From Archangium gephyra (GTDB lineage: Bacteria > Myxococcota > Myxococcia > Myxococcales > Myxococcaceae), in assembly GCA_003243425.1 (NCBI GenBank), contig QFQP01000017.1, positions 1 through 64,000 of the forward strand: DNA of 64,000 bases, in the 5' to 3' direction. Below are positions 19,001 through 26,581 of the stretch, one piece after another. How positions within the stretch are numbered: the stretch's first letter is position 1; each line of letters opens with the position of its first letter. The notes below the pieces were generated by a model. The model did no database searches. It was not told where the DNA came from and worked only from the letters and a program-made list of their open reading frames with translations. Made by a program: the position numbers and the translations under genes.

Positions 19001-20045
19001 GACGACGGTCGTCGATGCGAACACGTTGATCACGACGACGCCCAGCGGAGGGGCCGGTGCAGTGGACGTGGAGGTCACGAACGTCGACGCGCAACGTGGC
19101 GTCGCGAGCGCGGGCTTCACCTACGACGCGGCCCCGAAGCTCACTGAGCTGTCACCGACGTCGGGGTCGACGAGCGGCGGCACGGTGGTGACGTTGAAGG
19201 GCACGGGCTTCTCCTTCGGCGCGGAAGTGCGTTTCGGTTCGCTGCCGTCGAGCGCAGTGACCTTGCTGTCGCCGTGGGAGGCGACGGCGGTCGCGCCCGC
19301 TGCTGCGAAGAACGTGGTGCCGGTGACGCTGCGCAATGCAGACGGTCAGTCGGCGACGCTCTCGAACGCGTTCGCCTACGTCGATGCGCCGGTGCTCACG
19401 TCGGTCTCGCCGGCTTCAGGACCCGCGCGCGGAGGAACGGTGGTTCGTCTCATCGGCTCGGGGTTCTCGGCGAGCAGCGTCGTGCACTTCGGTGCAGCGC
19501 CTTCGCCGCAGGTGACGTTCGTGAGCGCGACGGTGCTCGACGCGGTCACTCCTGCGGGCATGTCGAACGTCGACGTGCGCGTCACGAACCCCGACGGGGC
19601 GGTGGCCATGCTCGATGACGCGTTCACGTATCAACGGGTCGCGCTCACCATCACCGGCGTCACCCCGAACTCCGGTCCGGAGAGCGGCGGGAATGACGTG
19701 ACGATTTCCGGAACCGGGTTCTCGGCGAACGCCGAGGTGCTCGTGGGTGCGGTGCCGGTCGTCGTCGTCGACAGGAGCGGCGAGCGACTCCGCGTGCAGA
19801 TGCCGCCGTATTCATCGTCGCGCGTGGTGGGCATCGAGGTGCGGAACGACGCGAACGAGTTCGTCGAGGCGAGCGATTCGTATCGGTACCTCGAAGCGGC
19901 TGGAGGCGGTGTGGCGGTCGGAGGGGACGCTCCGGATGCGGGGACGACGCCGAATCAGCCGACGGGTTGCGGATGCGCGGGCGTCGAAGGTTCGGCGTTG
20001 GTGTTCGCCGCGCTGGGTGTGCTGCTCGGTCGGCGCCGGCGATAG
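16056..20045 (+). CDS. Secreted PPC/IPT-repeat protein with MYXO-CTERM-like tail
   Basis: 1,329 residues, starting at an ATG that overlaps the stop of paralogue C by 4 nt. A cleavable signal peptide (MKTLFFSVMVLASVALA) is followed by beta-rich extracellular modules (VNDACADALPI...SLWYAFTPAEDGRYEF). Two PPC-like modules come next (EAEPNDTPATAAPL...DVDFFSL and EVEPNDTPNTATA...DTDFFAF). Eight consecutive IPT/TIG domains then span 17825-19890; each starts with a (V/L)xPxxGxxxGG(T/Q) signature. The C-terminus reads GCGCAGVEGSALVFAALGVLLGRRRR, a Gly-Cys, hydrophobic and Arg-cluster tail of MYXO-CTERM type for surface sorting. It is likely displayed together with the three lipoproteins of the same operon. 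Confidence 0.88.
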   Translation: MKTLFFSVMVLASVALAQPVNDACADALPIAATRGHVRNRSAAVALFGAALAPEAPLSCAPGAQSSLWYAFTPAEDGRYEFSTCPQSSYLATTPLKDFTMAVYSGPCGALAEVNSGCNDDWCGKQPRVVVELTAHVTYRIQVARFDAAADNVDTVQVAVARTSGADNCASVPDLPLDTTVAVSTIEGEANDSQITAACYAGIGNLTTTPQSEGPRRDRVHRFTAPSTAAYSFRTGASNRAFDTVLYLTDGCVSASSPPHLYSGAQCLAAANRFVGTSSAQEELSCVPLNAGQQVYVWVDEGLEQTVPLAGGTVPLEVTRCQVEAEPNDTPATAAPLTCKLTGSIQSAGDVDFFSLGTPTAGARVFAMAEASTATSATAQLQLRVTTGTDTVEFDTADLDTPFGGTSPGVAGTPLANVPHFLRVSHDNVSNTLQPYHLYAVVQPGAATPEVEPNDTPNTATAGATNYFSGTTTAPSDTDFFAFEARAGDVVYLALDSVPARGPGNTSNHSLALWNAAGQLFFVNDNNVTVNVSASDGTLTSLLPVAPSEHLLYRVPESGTYWARVRREQATNPNADYLLSISINCGVGGGLVAPSLAALTPASGSSLGGELVTLTGAGFGPGSAVAFGSARAEVASVSSTQLVVRTPVGAAGTVDVSVTNFGFAATTLSGAFTYVTSNAAPTVTSVTPAEGPTAGGQTITVRGQRFANTATVRFDVAGDVRAGTNVNVVNLTELTVTTPAHVDGAATVIVSNAANESGSLPDGFRFNAPPLLTSLTPASGLTSGGATVTLHGSNFRSGALVRFGTSAGTGVNVDPSGTFVTVVSPASASPGVVDVVLVNADGQQARRADGFRYLLPLPTLSAVAPARGPSSGGTLITLSGTNFFTSPTVLVNDVAATNVSRVSATQLTAVTPPGTPGIVTVAVANLDGQQAALMAAYAYDAAPSISSVTPARGPVGGGTRVTIHGADFQPGAWVHIGGAPAVATTVVDANTLITTTPSGGAGAVDVEVTNVDAQRGVASAGFTYDAAPKLTELSPTSGSTSGGTVVTLKGTGFSFGAEVRFGSLPSSAVTLLSPWEATAVAPAAAKNVVPVTLRNADGQSATLSNAFAYVDAPVLTSVSPASGPARGGTVVRLIGSGFSASSVVHFGAAPSPQVTFVSATVLDAVTPAGMSNVDVRVTNPDGAVAMLDDAFTYQRVALTITGVTPNSGPESGGNDVTISGTGFSANAEVLVGAVPVVVVDRSGERLRVQMPPYSSSRVVGIEVRNDANEFVEASDSYRYLEAAGGGVAVGGDAPDAGTTPNQPTGCGCAGVEGSALVFAALGVLLGRRRR

Positions 20046-20341
20046 AGGACGAGGTCTCGACTGCTGGCATCGCGTGACTCGCGCCACGGTTTTCGACCTC
20101 GTAAGCAAACACACGGGTTCTTCGTACGGAATGATGACGAGCCCGAAAAAGCGAGACCACCCCGAAGCCCGCGTGAACGTCGCGACAGACAGCCCGAGGT
20201 GAGGGGCGGTTCGTGGGAAGGCACCGGCGCCGTCGAGTGCGCGGTCACACCTCTGCTCATGGCGCCGTGCATCGAACGACGCGGAGAACTCGGGTCGGCA
20301 GGTGAAAATCGAGCCACCGTCACTGCGCCCGCAGCGACCGC
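20046..20341. other. Intergenic gap between convergent genes
   Basis: 296 bp between the ends of the IPT protein gene and the coiled-coil protein gene. I see no convincing ORF, repeat or terminator hairpin with a T-run here. The short palindrome CGGCGCCG near 20225 is the only symmetry noticed. Confidence 0.6.
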
Positions 20342-20728
20342 TCAGTTACCGCCCAGCGCGCCAGCCGCGTTCTGCCAGGCGCGCTGGTTGGCTTCGCCCA
20401 GCTTCTCAATCTGCTCGCGCTGCTTCTTCTGCTGCTCGGCCTTCGCCTTCTCTTCGTCCTTCTGGGCGGCCTGTTTCTCGGCGAACTGCTCTTCACGCTG
20501 CGCGAGGTCGTTCTCCTTCGCGTTGAGCTGCGCCTCCTTCGCGTCGAGCTCACGCGCGCGCGCGGCGTCACCGCTGTTGTTGACCTCGATGACCCTGCCC
20601 TCGGCGTTCGCGGCCTTCACCGTGCCGCGCTTGCCCTTGATGATCTGAATCTTCTGCTGCGCGAGCGCGAGGTCGACGGCGGGTTGAACCGGAGTCAGCG
20701 AGAGCACGAGCGCGGTGAGTGCGAACAT
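20342..20728 (-). CDS. Small secreted coiled-coil protein
   Basis: 128 residues with a signal peptide (MFALTALVLSLTPVQPAVDLALAQ). A short beta-prone stretch follows (IQIIKGKRGTVKAANAEGRVIEV). From about residue 52 to 115 there is a Glu/Lys/Gln/Ala-rich helix (RELDAKEAQLNAKENDLAQR and onward) with heptad character, predicted to be a coiled coil. The compositional bias prevents family assignment. It is probably a periplasmic or secreted structural protein. It is divergent from the GH31 gene with a 50-bp spacer, so the two may share a promoter region. Confidence 0.7.
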   Translation of the reverse strand: MFALTALVLSLTPVQPAVDLALAQQKIQIIKGKRGTVKAANAEGRVIEVNNSGDAARARELDAKEAQLNAKENDLAQREEQFAEKQAAQKDEEKAKAEQQKKQREQIEKLGEANQRAWQNAAGALGGN

Positions 20729-20778
20729 CTGCGCAGCGTAGCGCCAAAGCCCACGCCGTATGAGAGGGTCCCCGGCCG

Positions 20779-23196
20779 ATGCGTGCCCTCCTGCTCGGCT
20801 TCGTTACCGTTGCGTTGCTCGCCTGCCCGCCGCCGCCCCAACCGCCCGCGACGGCCTTGAACGGAGACGACTGGTCACTGACGGCGCAGCCCGACGGAGC
20901 GCTGCGCTTCGCGCGAGGCGAGACCACGCTGGCCACCTTCCCGCTCGACAGCTTTCAGGTCGGCATGGTCACGGCGCTCGACCCGCAGCTCTCGTACGAC
21001 CCGTACTGGCTCGTGGTGAACGACGGCTTCTTCACGCCGCAACCGCCACCGGGCTTCGTGTGGCGCGTGCCCGAGCGCGGTGCGGCGGCGATGGACGGAG
21101 ACGCGTTGGTGCTCTCGCTCACCTACAACCGCAACCTCACCGCCACGGTGCGCTTCACGAAGGCCTCGCAGGGTCACCTCGCGGCGCACTTCGTACCGGA
21201 GACCGAGGGCGCCATCGGCTACCTGCGCATCAAGCCGGTGGCCGACGCGACGGAAGCCTTCTACGGCCTGGGCGAGTGGTTCGATGCGGCGAACCACCGC
21301 GGCAAGGTGCGCCCGCTGCAGCTCGAGGCAGACCTCACGGTCGAGAGCGCCTCGACCGAGAACCACGTCGCGGTGCCGCTGCTGCTCGGCACGCGTGGCT
21401 GGGGGCTGTTCGTCGAGACCATTCGTCATGGCGTCTTCGACGTGGCGAAGAGCGACCCTTCCCGCATCGACGGCATGTTCGGCACCGCGGAGTCGAGCGC
21501 TGACGGTCTCAAGTTCCACCTCTTCTCTGCCGAGCACCCGCTGGATCTTCCGCGCGAGTACTTCCGCGTCTCGGCGTTTCCGCGGCCGATGGCCGACTGG
21601 GCGACGGGGCCGTTCATCTGGCGCGACGAGAGTCGAGATCAGGCCGAAGTCGAAGACGACGTGAAGAAGCTCCGCGAGTTGGACCTCGCGACCTCGGGCA
21701 TGTGGATCGATCGCCCCTACGCGTCGTACGTGAACAGCTTCGACTTCGAGCCCGCGAAGTTCCCCGATGCAGGCGCGATGGTGAACACGCTGCACGCCGC
21801 CGGGCTGCGCCTCGCGCTGTGGCACACGCCGTACGTCGAGCCGGGTTCGCCGAATCGGAGCGCGGCCCAGCTCCACTTCCCCAAGGAGCAGGGCACCATG
21901 CTCAACCGCTGGAGCCCGCCGCTGGACTTCACGCGCGAGAGCGCCGTCATCTTCTGGCGCAATCAACTCAGCAACTACACCAACGCCGGCGTCGAGGGCT
22001 TCAAGCTCGACTTCGCCGAAGACGTGGTGGCGGGCGTGTCTGGAAAGCGCGGAGGCTGGACCTTCGACGACGGGCAGACGGACCGCACCATGACCGACGG
22101 GTACCCGCGCGTGTACCACTCGGTGTACCGGGCGATGCTGGCCAACAACGACGGCTTCCTGCTGGTGCGCGCCGCGCGCTGGGGTGAGCAGGCGGTGGGC
22201 GTCGTGGTGTGGCCGGGCGACATCGACGCCACGCTCACGAAGTTCGGCGAGAAGTTCACCGCGCGTGACGGTGACGAGGTGGTCGGCGTCGGCGGACTTC
22301 CCTCGGCGATCCGCGCTGGCATCTCGTTGTCGGCCTCCGGTTTCCCGTACTTCGCGGCCGACACCGGCGGCTACCGCCACTCGCCGCCCGACAAGGAGAC
22401 CTTCATGCGGTGGACCCAGCAGTCAGCCCTGATGCCGGTGATGCAGACCGGCGACTCGTCGTCGCAGCCGCCGTGGGTGTTCACGCCAGAGAACGGCCGC
22501 GATGCCGAGGCGCTCGAGAACTACCGCTTCTTCGCGCGGCTCCACCTGCGCCTGTTCCCGTACTTCTGGGCGCAGGTGCAGTCGATGCGCGAGACCGGCC
22601 GGCCCATCGTGCGTGCGTTCGGCCTCGCGTTCCCGCAGCTCAATCAGTTCCCCGAAGACCAGTACCTCCTCGGCGATGCGCTGCTGGTGGCGCCGATAGA
22701 AACCAGGGGCGCGACGAGCCGCACCGTCATCAAGCCGCCGGGGCGTTGGTTCAACTTCTTCACCGGCGAAGAGCTGGTGAGTGAAACGGTGAACGCCGCG
22801 TTGACCGAGCTGCCGTTGTTCCTCCGCGAAGGCGCGCTGGTGCCGATGCTGCGGCCGACCATCGACACCATCGCCGAGGCGAGCGACCCGGGCGTCGAGA
22901 GCTTCGTCAACGAAGCGGGAACGTTGTGGGTGCGCGTGCAGCCGGGCGAAGGCGAGTTCACGTTGCACGACGGCACCAGGCTCACGCAGAGCGGCCGGTC
23001 ACTCACCGCAACGCCTGGCTCCAGCTTCAAGACGTCCGTGGTGTGGGAGTTCGTGGGCGTCTCGGCGACGCCGTCACGCAGCGGCGCTCCGCTTCAGGAG
23101 GTGCAGGACCTCGACGCGGTCAGCAGCGGCTTCACGCGAAGTGGGAGCACGGTTCGCATCAAGACGCCGCTCGATGGCCAGCCGACGGGTTGGTGA
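20779..23196 (+). CDS. Glycoside hydrolase family 31 lipoprotein (alpha-glycosidase)
   Basis: 805 residues with a lipoprotein-type leader (MRALLLGFVTVALLAC). The layout is typical of GH31: an N-terminal beta domain containing EAFYGLGEWFD, a (beta/alpha)8 barrel, and C-terminal beta domains. The nucleophile motif is GFKLDFAED, with D411 as the expected catalytic nucleophile. D481 in VVWPGDIDA is in the position of the acid/base. ASGFPYFAADTGGY and VRAFGLAFP are further family motifs. GH31 enzymes retain configuration and act on alpha-glucosides, alpha-xylosides or related sugars. The linkage specificity cannot be read here. Membrane attachment suggests degradation of an external or periplasmic glycan. 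Confidence 0.92.
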   Translation: MRALLLGFVTVALLACPPPPQPPATALNGDDWSLTAQPDGALRFARGETTLATFPLDSFQVGMVTALDPQLSYDPYWLVVNDGFFTPQPPPGFVWRVPERGAAAMDGDALVLSLTYNRNLTATVRFTKASQGHLAAHFVPETEGAIGYLRIKPVADATEAFYGLGEWFDAANHRGKVRPLQLEADLTVESASTENHVAVPLLLGTRGWGLFVETIRHGVFDVAKSDPSRIDGMFGTAESSADGLKFHLFSAEHPLDLPREYFRVSAFPRPMADWATGPFIWRDESRDQAEVEDDVKKLRELDLATSGMWIDRPYASYVNSFDFEPAKFPDAGAMVNTLHAAGLRLALWHTPYVEPGSPNRSAAQLHFPKEQGTMLNRWSPPLDFTRESAVIFWRNQLSNYTNAGVEGFKLDFAEDVVAGVSGKRGGWTFDDGQTDRTMTDGYPRVYHSVYRAMLANNDGFLLVRAARWGEQAVGVVVWPGDIDATLTKFGEKFTARDGDEVVGVGGLPSAIRAGISLSASGFPYFAADTGGYRHSPPDKETFMRWTQQSALMPVMQTGDSSSQPPWVFTPENGRDAEALENYRFFARLHLRLFPYFWAQVQSMRETGRPIVRAFGLAFPQLNQFPEDQYLLGDALLVAPIETRGATSRTVIKPPGRWFNFFTGEELVSETVNAALTELPLFLREGALVPMLRPTIDTIAEASDPGVESFVNEAGTLWVRVQPGEGEFTLHDGTRLTQSGRSLTATPGSSFKTSVVWEFVGVSATPSRSGAPLQEVQDLDAVSSGFTRSGSTVRIKTPLDGQPTGW

Positions 23197-23200
23197 GAAC

Positions 23201-23596
23201 TCAGCCGACGACCTGCTGCGCGGCGGCGACTGCCTCGGCGTAGTCGGCCGTCGACGAGGCGCCGCGCAGCAACAGGCTCAAGCGCATCGCCGCTTCTTCA
23301 ATCTGCGCGTAGCGCGGCGTGGCGACCGACTCACGCTCGAGCGCGTCGAGCGCGGCGTCACACCGCGCCAACGACGCGAGCGCCTCGAGCCGGGCCTGCG
23401 CCGCGGCGAACAACTCGTTCACCGCCGGCGGGGGCAACGCGCGGATGTTCGCGACGATGGGCTCCATGCACGGCGAAGCGCTCAAGTCGCGCAGCACCAG
23501 GGCCTCGGCATCGGGCTTCCCGACGAGCTGAAGGTCGTGCAGCGCTCGCGCGACGGTGGACTGCATCAACGTCTCGCTGTCGCGCGCCGACTCCAT
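23201..23596 (-). CDS. Hypothetical helical protein
   Basis: 131 residues, all alpha by composition (Ala/Leu/Glu-rich), starting MESARDSETLMQSTVARAL, with no signal peptide, TM segment or recognised motif. Two Cys residues (SPCME and LARCD) are the only notable side chains. Its stop lies 4 bp from the stop of the convergent GH31 gene. I do not recognise the family. Coding is supported by a clean ATG frame with sensible composition and lack of a competing frame. Confidence 0.6.
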   Translation of the reverse strand: MESARDSETLMQSTVARALHDLQLVGKPDAEALVLRDLSASPCMEPIVANIRALPPPAVNELFAAAQARLEALASLARCDAALDALERESVATPRYAQIEEAAMRLSLLLRGASSTADYAEAVAAAQQVVG

Positions 23597-23654
23597 GCCG
23601 CTTCATTAGCCCGAATCGACGAAGGCTGCGCGCTGGGTACCCGGCCACTCGGGG

Positions 23655-24479
23655 TTACTGCGCCGGAATGGGCTGGACAGGCGCTGGCGCCACCCGTCGC
23701 GCGTTCGCCACGGCGTCGAGGTACGTGCGCTTCCGCGCGCGGGCGGCGGCCTGCTCGTAGGCACCGAGCGCCTGCGTCCAGTCGCCCTTCACTTCCCAGG
23801 CGACCCCGAGGTCGTACCAGGCACCATCGAGCTCCGGCTGCGCGCGCGTGAGGTCGGTGAAGTACGCAATCGCCCCGTCCCAGTTGCTCGACAGCAGCAT
23901 GTTCACGCCCGTCGACAGCGGCCCGCCGTCTTCGAGTGGGTACTCCACGCGCTGCGTGCCCGGCGTCAGCGTCGCCACGAAGCGGTTGGCGATGTTGTCG
24001 GCGACCAGCCCGACCAGCTGCCCCGCGCGCTCCGCCGAGCCGCTGCGCGTGTCCCAGAAGCTGAAGTCGTAGGCGAGCACGCCATCGTTCTGCGTCACCG
24101 TCACGCGCGCCTTCACGTGCGCACGCACCCGCGGCCCGTTCTGCGTGAACTCGGTGTTCACGTCCGACTCCACGAGCTCCACGTTCATCGCGCCGTCGCC
24201 ACACGGCGCCGCGGCGCACACCTGGTAGCCGAGCTGTTCGAGCGCGCGCGCCAACCGCTCCTTCACCACCGAGTGCACGGGCACGGGGATCGGCACCGCG
24301 CCCCGCGTGATGCCGCTGACGATCGACCGTTCGACCGAGCGACTCATGTCAGTGTTGACCGCCAGCGAGAGCGAGCGGACGTTGCCGAGGTTCGCTTCAG
24401 CCGCCATCGGAATGCGCACCTTGAGAATCGGCGCACAGCCCGTCGTCACCAGGACCGAGAGAAGAAGGAGAGAACGCAT
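23655..24479 (-). CDS. Lipoprotein with C-terminal TPR-like repeat
   Basis: 274 residues with a lipoprotein signal (MRSLLLLSVLVTTGC). The N-terminal 170 residues are beta-rich and include SVVKERLARALEQLGYQVC and an LVESDVNTEF strand, a layout often seen in outer-membrane-linked lipoproteins. The C-terminal part (GAIAYFTDLTRAQPELDGAWYDLGVAWE, then GDWTQALGAYEQA) is one to two TPR units, suggesting protein-protein contacts. It is divergent from the PilZ/NtrC regulator across a 311-bp region containing an inverted repeat and candidate operators, so that regulator could control it. This last point is inference. Confidence 0.7.
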   Translation of the reverse strand: MRSLLLLSVLVTTGCAPILKVRIPMAAEANLGNVRSLSLAVNTDMSRSVERSIVSGITRGAVPIPVPVHSVVKERLARALEQLGYQVCAAAPCGDGAMNVELVESDVNTEFTQNGPRVRAHVKARVTVTQNDGVLAYDFSFWDTRSGSAERAGQLVGLVADNIANRFVATLTPGTQRVEYPLEDGGPLSTGVNMLLSSNWDGAIAYFTDLTRAQPELDGAWYDLGVAWEVKGDWTQALGAYEQAAARARKRTYLDAVANARRVAPAPVQPIPAQ

Positions 24480-24790
24480 GGCGCGACAGACTCCGTGGCC
24501 AGCGGCTTCATTCGACGTTCATCGCAGCGAGGAGCGGTTCGAGCTGAACGAGAAGGCTGAACACCCGCACGTTTGAGAACCTTGTCTGCACGACCGCCAC
24601 CCGGGGGAGAACGGCGGTTGTGGCCCTTCGTTTTCGAACCGCTCCTCGCGGCGATGGCTTCGTCGAGGCACTGCCAAAGCAAGCGGCAGACCAGCGGCAA
24701 GTGCCCGAAATGACGGGGCGAGCACCACCAGTGATGCTTCACAATTGAAGAACGCTGGAATGTCGCGCTGAGGAATTCGATGCTTCATGA
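24480..24790. promoter_or_regulatory. Divergent intergenic control region
   Basis: 311 bp between the divergent TPR-lipoprotein and the PilZ/NtrC gene. It holds a 22-bp inverted repeat (24521-24542 with 24634-24655) and two related palindromic sites next to the regulator start (24733-24800), described separately. No sigma-54 -24/-12 pair with correct GG-N10-GC spacing was found by eye. Confidence 0.5.
24521..24655. repeat. 135-bp segment bounded by 22-bp inverted repeats
   Basis: The left arm at 24521-24542 and the right arm at 24634-24655 are reverse complements over 22 bp with one mismatch; 16 bp (GCGAGGAGCGGTTCGA) are perfect. The arms are separated by 91 bp. They could be a pair of protein-binding sites, arms of a long RNA hairpin, or ends of a degenerate miniature element. 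No flanking target-site duplication is evident. Confidence 0.6.
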
Positions 24791-24800
24791 ATGAAGCATC
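24733..24800 (+). promoter_or_regulatory. Two related palindromic operator candidates at the regulator start
   Basis: Site 1 (24779-24800) is a perfect palindrome with 10-bp arms GATGCTTCAT around a 2-nt centre, and it covers the regulator ATG at 24791. Site 2 (24733-24754) matches site 1 at 16 of 22 positions and keeps the inner palindrome CTTCA-N4-TGAAG. The sites start 46 bp apart. A repressor bound over the start codon would block expression, so autoregulation is a reasonable inference. Confidence 0.5.
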
Positions 24801-26551
24801 AGGTTTCGGAGCGCTCGAATCGACGGCCGTTTCACGTGCGCGTGGTGACGGTGCCGGCCATCAGCCGGTGCTGGTCGGTGAACCTGAGCCTGGTGGGCAT
24901 CGGGCTCATCGGCAGCCCGCGACACAACGAAGGGCCGCGCGAAGGTGAGCCGCTGGAGCTCGAGGTTCGGCTGCCCGGTGACGACACGCCGCTGCGCGCG
25001 CGCGGTGAGGTGCGCTGGCGCCACGACGCGAGGTCTTCCGACGAGCGGGCCTCGAGCGCGTTCGGCGTGGCGTTCACCGGCTTCGAAGACGACGGGCGCG
25101 TGCGCCTGGCGCGTTACCTCGACGGGCCGCCGGTGCGCGTGGCGGTGGCGTTCGCCGACCCCGGCGTGCGGCGCGCGATCGAGATGTCGCTCGAGGGCAC
25201 GGTGCAGATTGAGTTCGGCGACGACGACGCGACGCTCAGCGCGATTCTGGCCAGAGGCGACGTGTCGGCGTTGGCCATCTGCGGCGACGAACATCGCGCG
25301 TCGCGGCTCGCGCAGCGCGTGGCGTCGGTGACCGAAGAGAACCTCACGCTCGAAGGCCGACCGCGGGACCTCGCGGCGCGCGTCGTGTACTGCACCAGCG
25401 GCGACCCGCGCGTCATCGCCACCCTGTTCAACGAGCGCAAGCTGCACCGCTGGCTCTCGCCGCCGTTCACCGGGGAACAGCTGCGTGAAGCGGTGATGGA
25501 CGCCTGCACCGCGCACGCGCTGCGCGTCGAACAGGAGCGCATGGCGCAGGAGCTGGAGCGCAACCTCCAGCGCGAGAGGGCGCTGCGCGCGGGGCCGGCC
25601 CCCATTCCCGTCGAGCAGGGCCCGGGCTTCCGCAGTGAGGCGATGCAGGCGGTGCTGGAGCAGGTGAAGTCGGTGGCGCCCTACAAGGTGTCGGTGCTGC
25701 TGCAGGGCGAGACGGGCACCGGCAAGGAGGTGCTCGCGCGCATCGTGCATCGCATGAGCGACCGTCGCAGCGCGCCCATCGTGGTGCAGGACTGCGGGAC
25801 GCTCACCGAGACGCTGCTCGAGAGCGAGCTGTTCGGGCACGTGCGTGGTGCGTTCACCGGCGCCGTGGCAGACCACCCCGGGCTGTTCGTGCTCGCAGAT
25901 GGCGGCACGGTGTTCCTCGACGAAATCGAGAACACGTCGCCTTCGCTGCAGGCCAAGTTGCTGCGCGTGCTCGAGACCGGAGAAGTGCGGCCGGTGGGCG
26001 GAACGCAGACCCGGCGCGTCGACGTGCGCCTCATCACCGCGAGCAACGTGAACCTGCTGCGTGAAGTGTCGAACGGGAAGTTCCGCGCCGACCTGTACTA
26101 CCGCTTGAACACCTTCCCCATCGAGCTGCCGCCGCTGCGGGAGCGTGGTGACGACGTGCTGGCGCTGGCGCGGCACTTCCTCGTCACCTTCAACCACCAG
26201 CACCGGAAGTCGGTGCTGGGGCTGGCGCTGGAGACCGAGCGCTTGCTGGTGGCCGCCGCATGGCCGGGCAACGTGCGTGAGCTGCGCAACGTCATCGAGC
26301 GCGCGGTGTTGTTGTGTCCGAGCGGAGAGACGGTGGCGCCGGCGCACCTGCCTCCGGCGCTGCGGCAGGCATCGGCGTCACCGAACGCGCTGCACGAGAA
26401 GCTGGCCGACACCGAACGCCAGACGCTGGAGTCGGCCTTGCGTCGTCATGCCGGCGTGGCGCGACGGGCGGCGCTGGACCTGGGCATGGACCCGGTCACC
26501 TTCGCGCGCCGCGCGCGGAAGCTGAACATCGAGGTGCGCAGCAAGCGCTGA
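24791..26551 (+). CDS. PilZ - receiver-like - sigma-54 AAA+ - Fis regulator
   Basis: 586 residues. Residues about 8-112 form a PilZ domain: R8-x3-R12 followed by NLSLVG (NxSxxG), the c-di-GMP-binding signature. Residues about 115-255 look like a receiver domain but lack the phospho-acceptor Asp region (the strand reads ALAICGDE), ending in the usual PPF loop. The AAA+ domain has Walker A GETGTGKE (306-313), GAFTGA (353-358, sigma-54 contact), Walker B FLDEIE (D377) and FRADLYYRLN. A Fis-type HTH closes the protein (from about 545). It should activate sigma-54 promoters, probably in response to c-di-GMP rather than phosphorylation. The ATG lies inside a palindrome. Confidence 0.9.
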   Translation: MKHQVSERSNRRPFHVRVVTVPAISRCWSVNLSLVGIGLIGSPRHNEGPREGEPLELEVRLPGDDTPLRARGEVRWRHDARSSDERASSAFGVAFTGFEDDGRVRLARYLDGPPVRVAVAFADPGVRRAIEMSLEGTVQIEFGDDDATLSAILARGDVSALAICGDEHRASRLAQRVASVTEENLTLEGRPRDLAARVVYCTSGDPRVIATLFNERKLHRWLSPPFTGEQLREAVMDACTAHALRVEQERMAQELERNLQRERALRAGPAPIPVEQGPGFRSEAMQAVLEQVKSVAPYKVSVLLQGETGTGKEVLARIVHRMSDRRSAPIVVQDCGTLTETLLESELFGHVRGAFTGAVADHPGLFVLADGGTVFLDEIENTSPSLQAKLLRVLETGEVRPVGGTQTRRVDVRLITASNVNLLREVSNGKFRADLYYRLNTFPIELPPLRERGDDVLALARHFLVTFNHQHRKSVLGLALETERLLVAAAWPGNVRELRNVIERAVLLCPSGETVAPAHLPPALRQASASPNALHEKLADTERQTLESALRRHAGVARRAALDLGMDPVTFARRARKLNIEVRSKR

Positions 26552-26581
26552 TTCACGCCGCGCGTCGCGAGCCGGTGGGAC

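Noticed and set aside
24521..24655. A miniature transposable element
   Set aside because: Arms are convincing but there is no target-site duplication and no second copy in the window; kept only as an inverted repeat.
24656..24790. A sigma-54 promoter before the PilZ/NtrC gene
   Set aside because: No GG-N10-GC pair with a TGGCAC-like and TTGC-like context was found by eye; the nearest candidate has wrong spacing.
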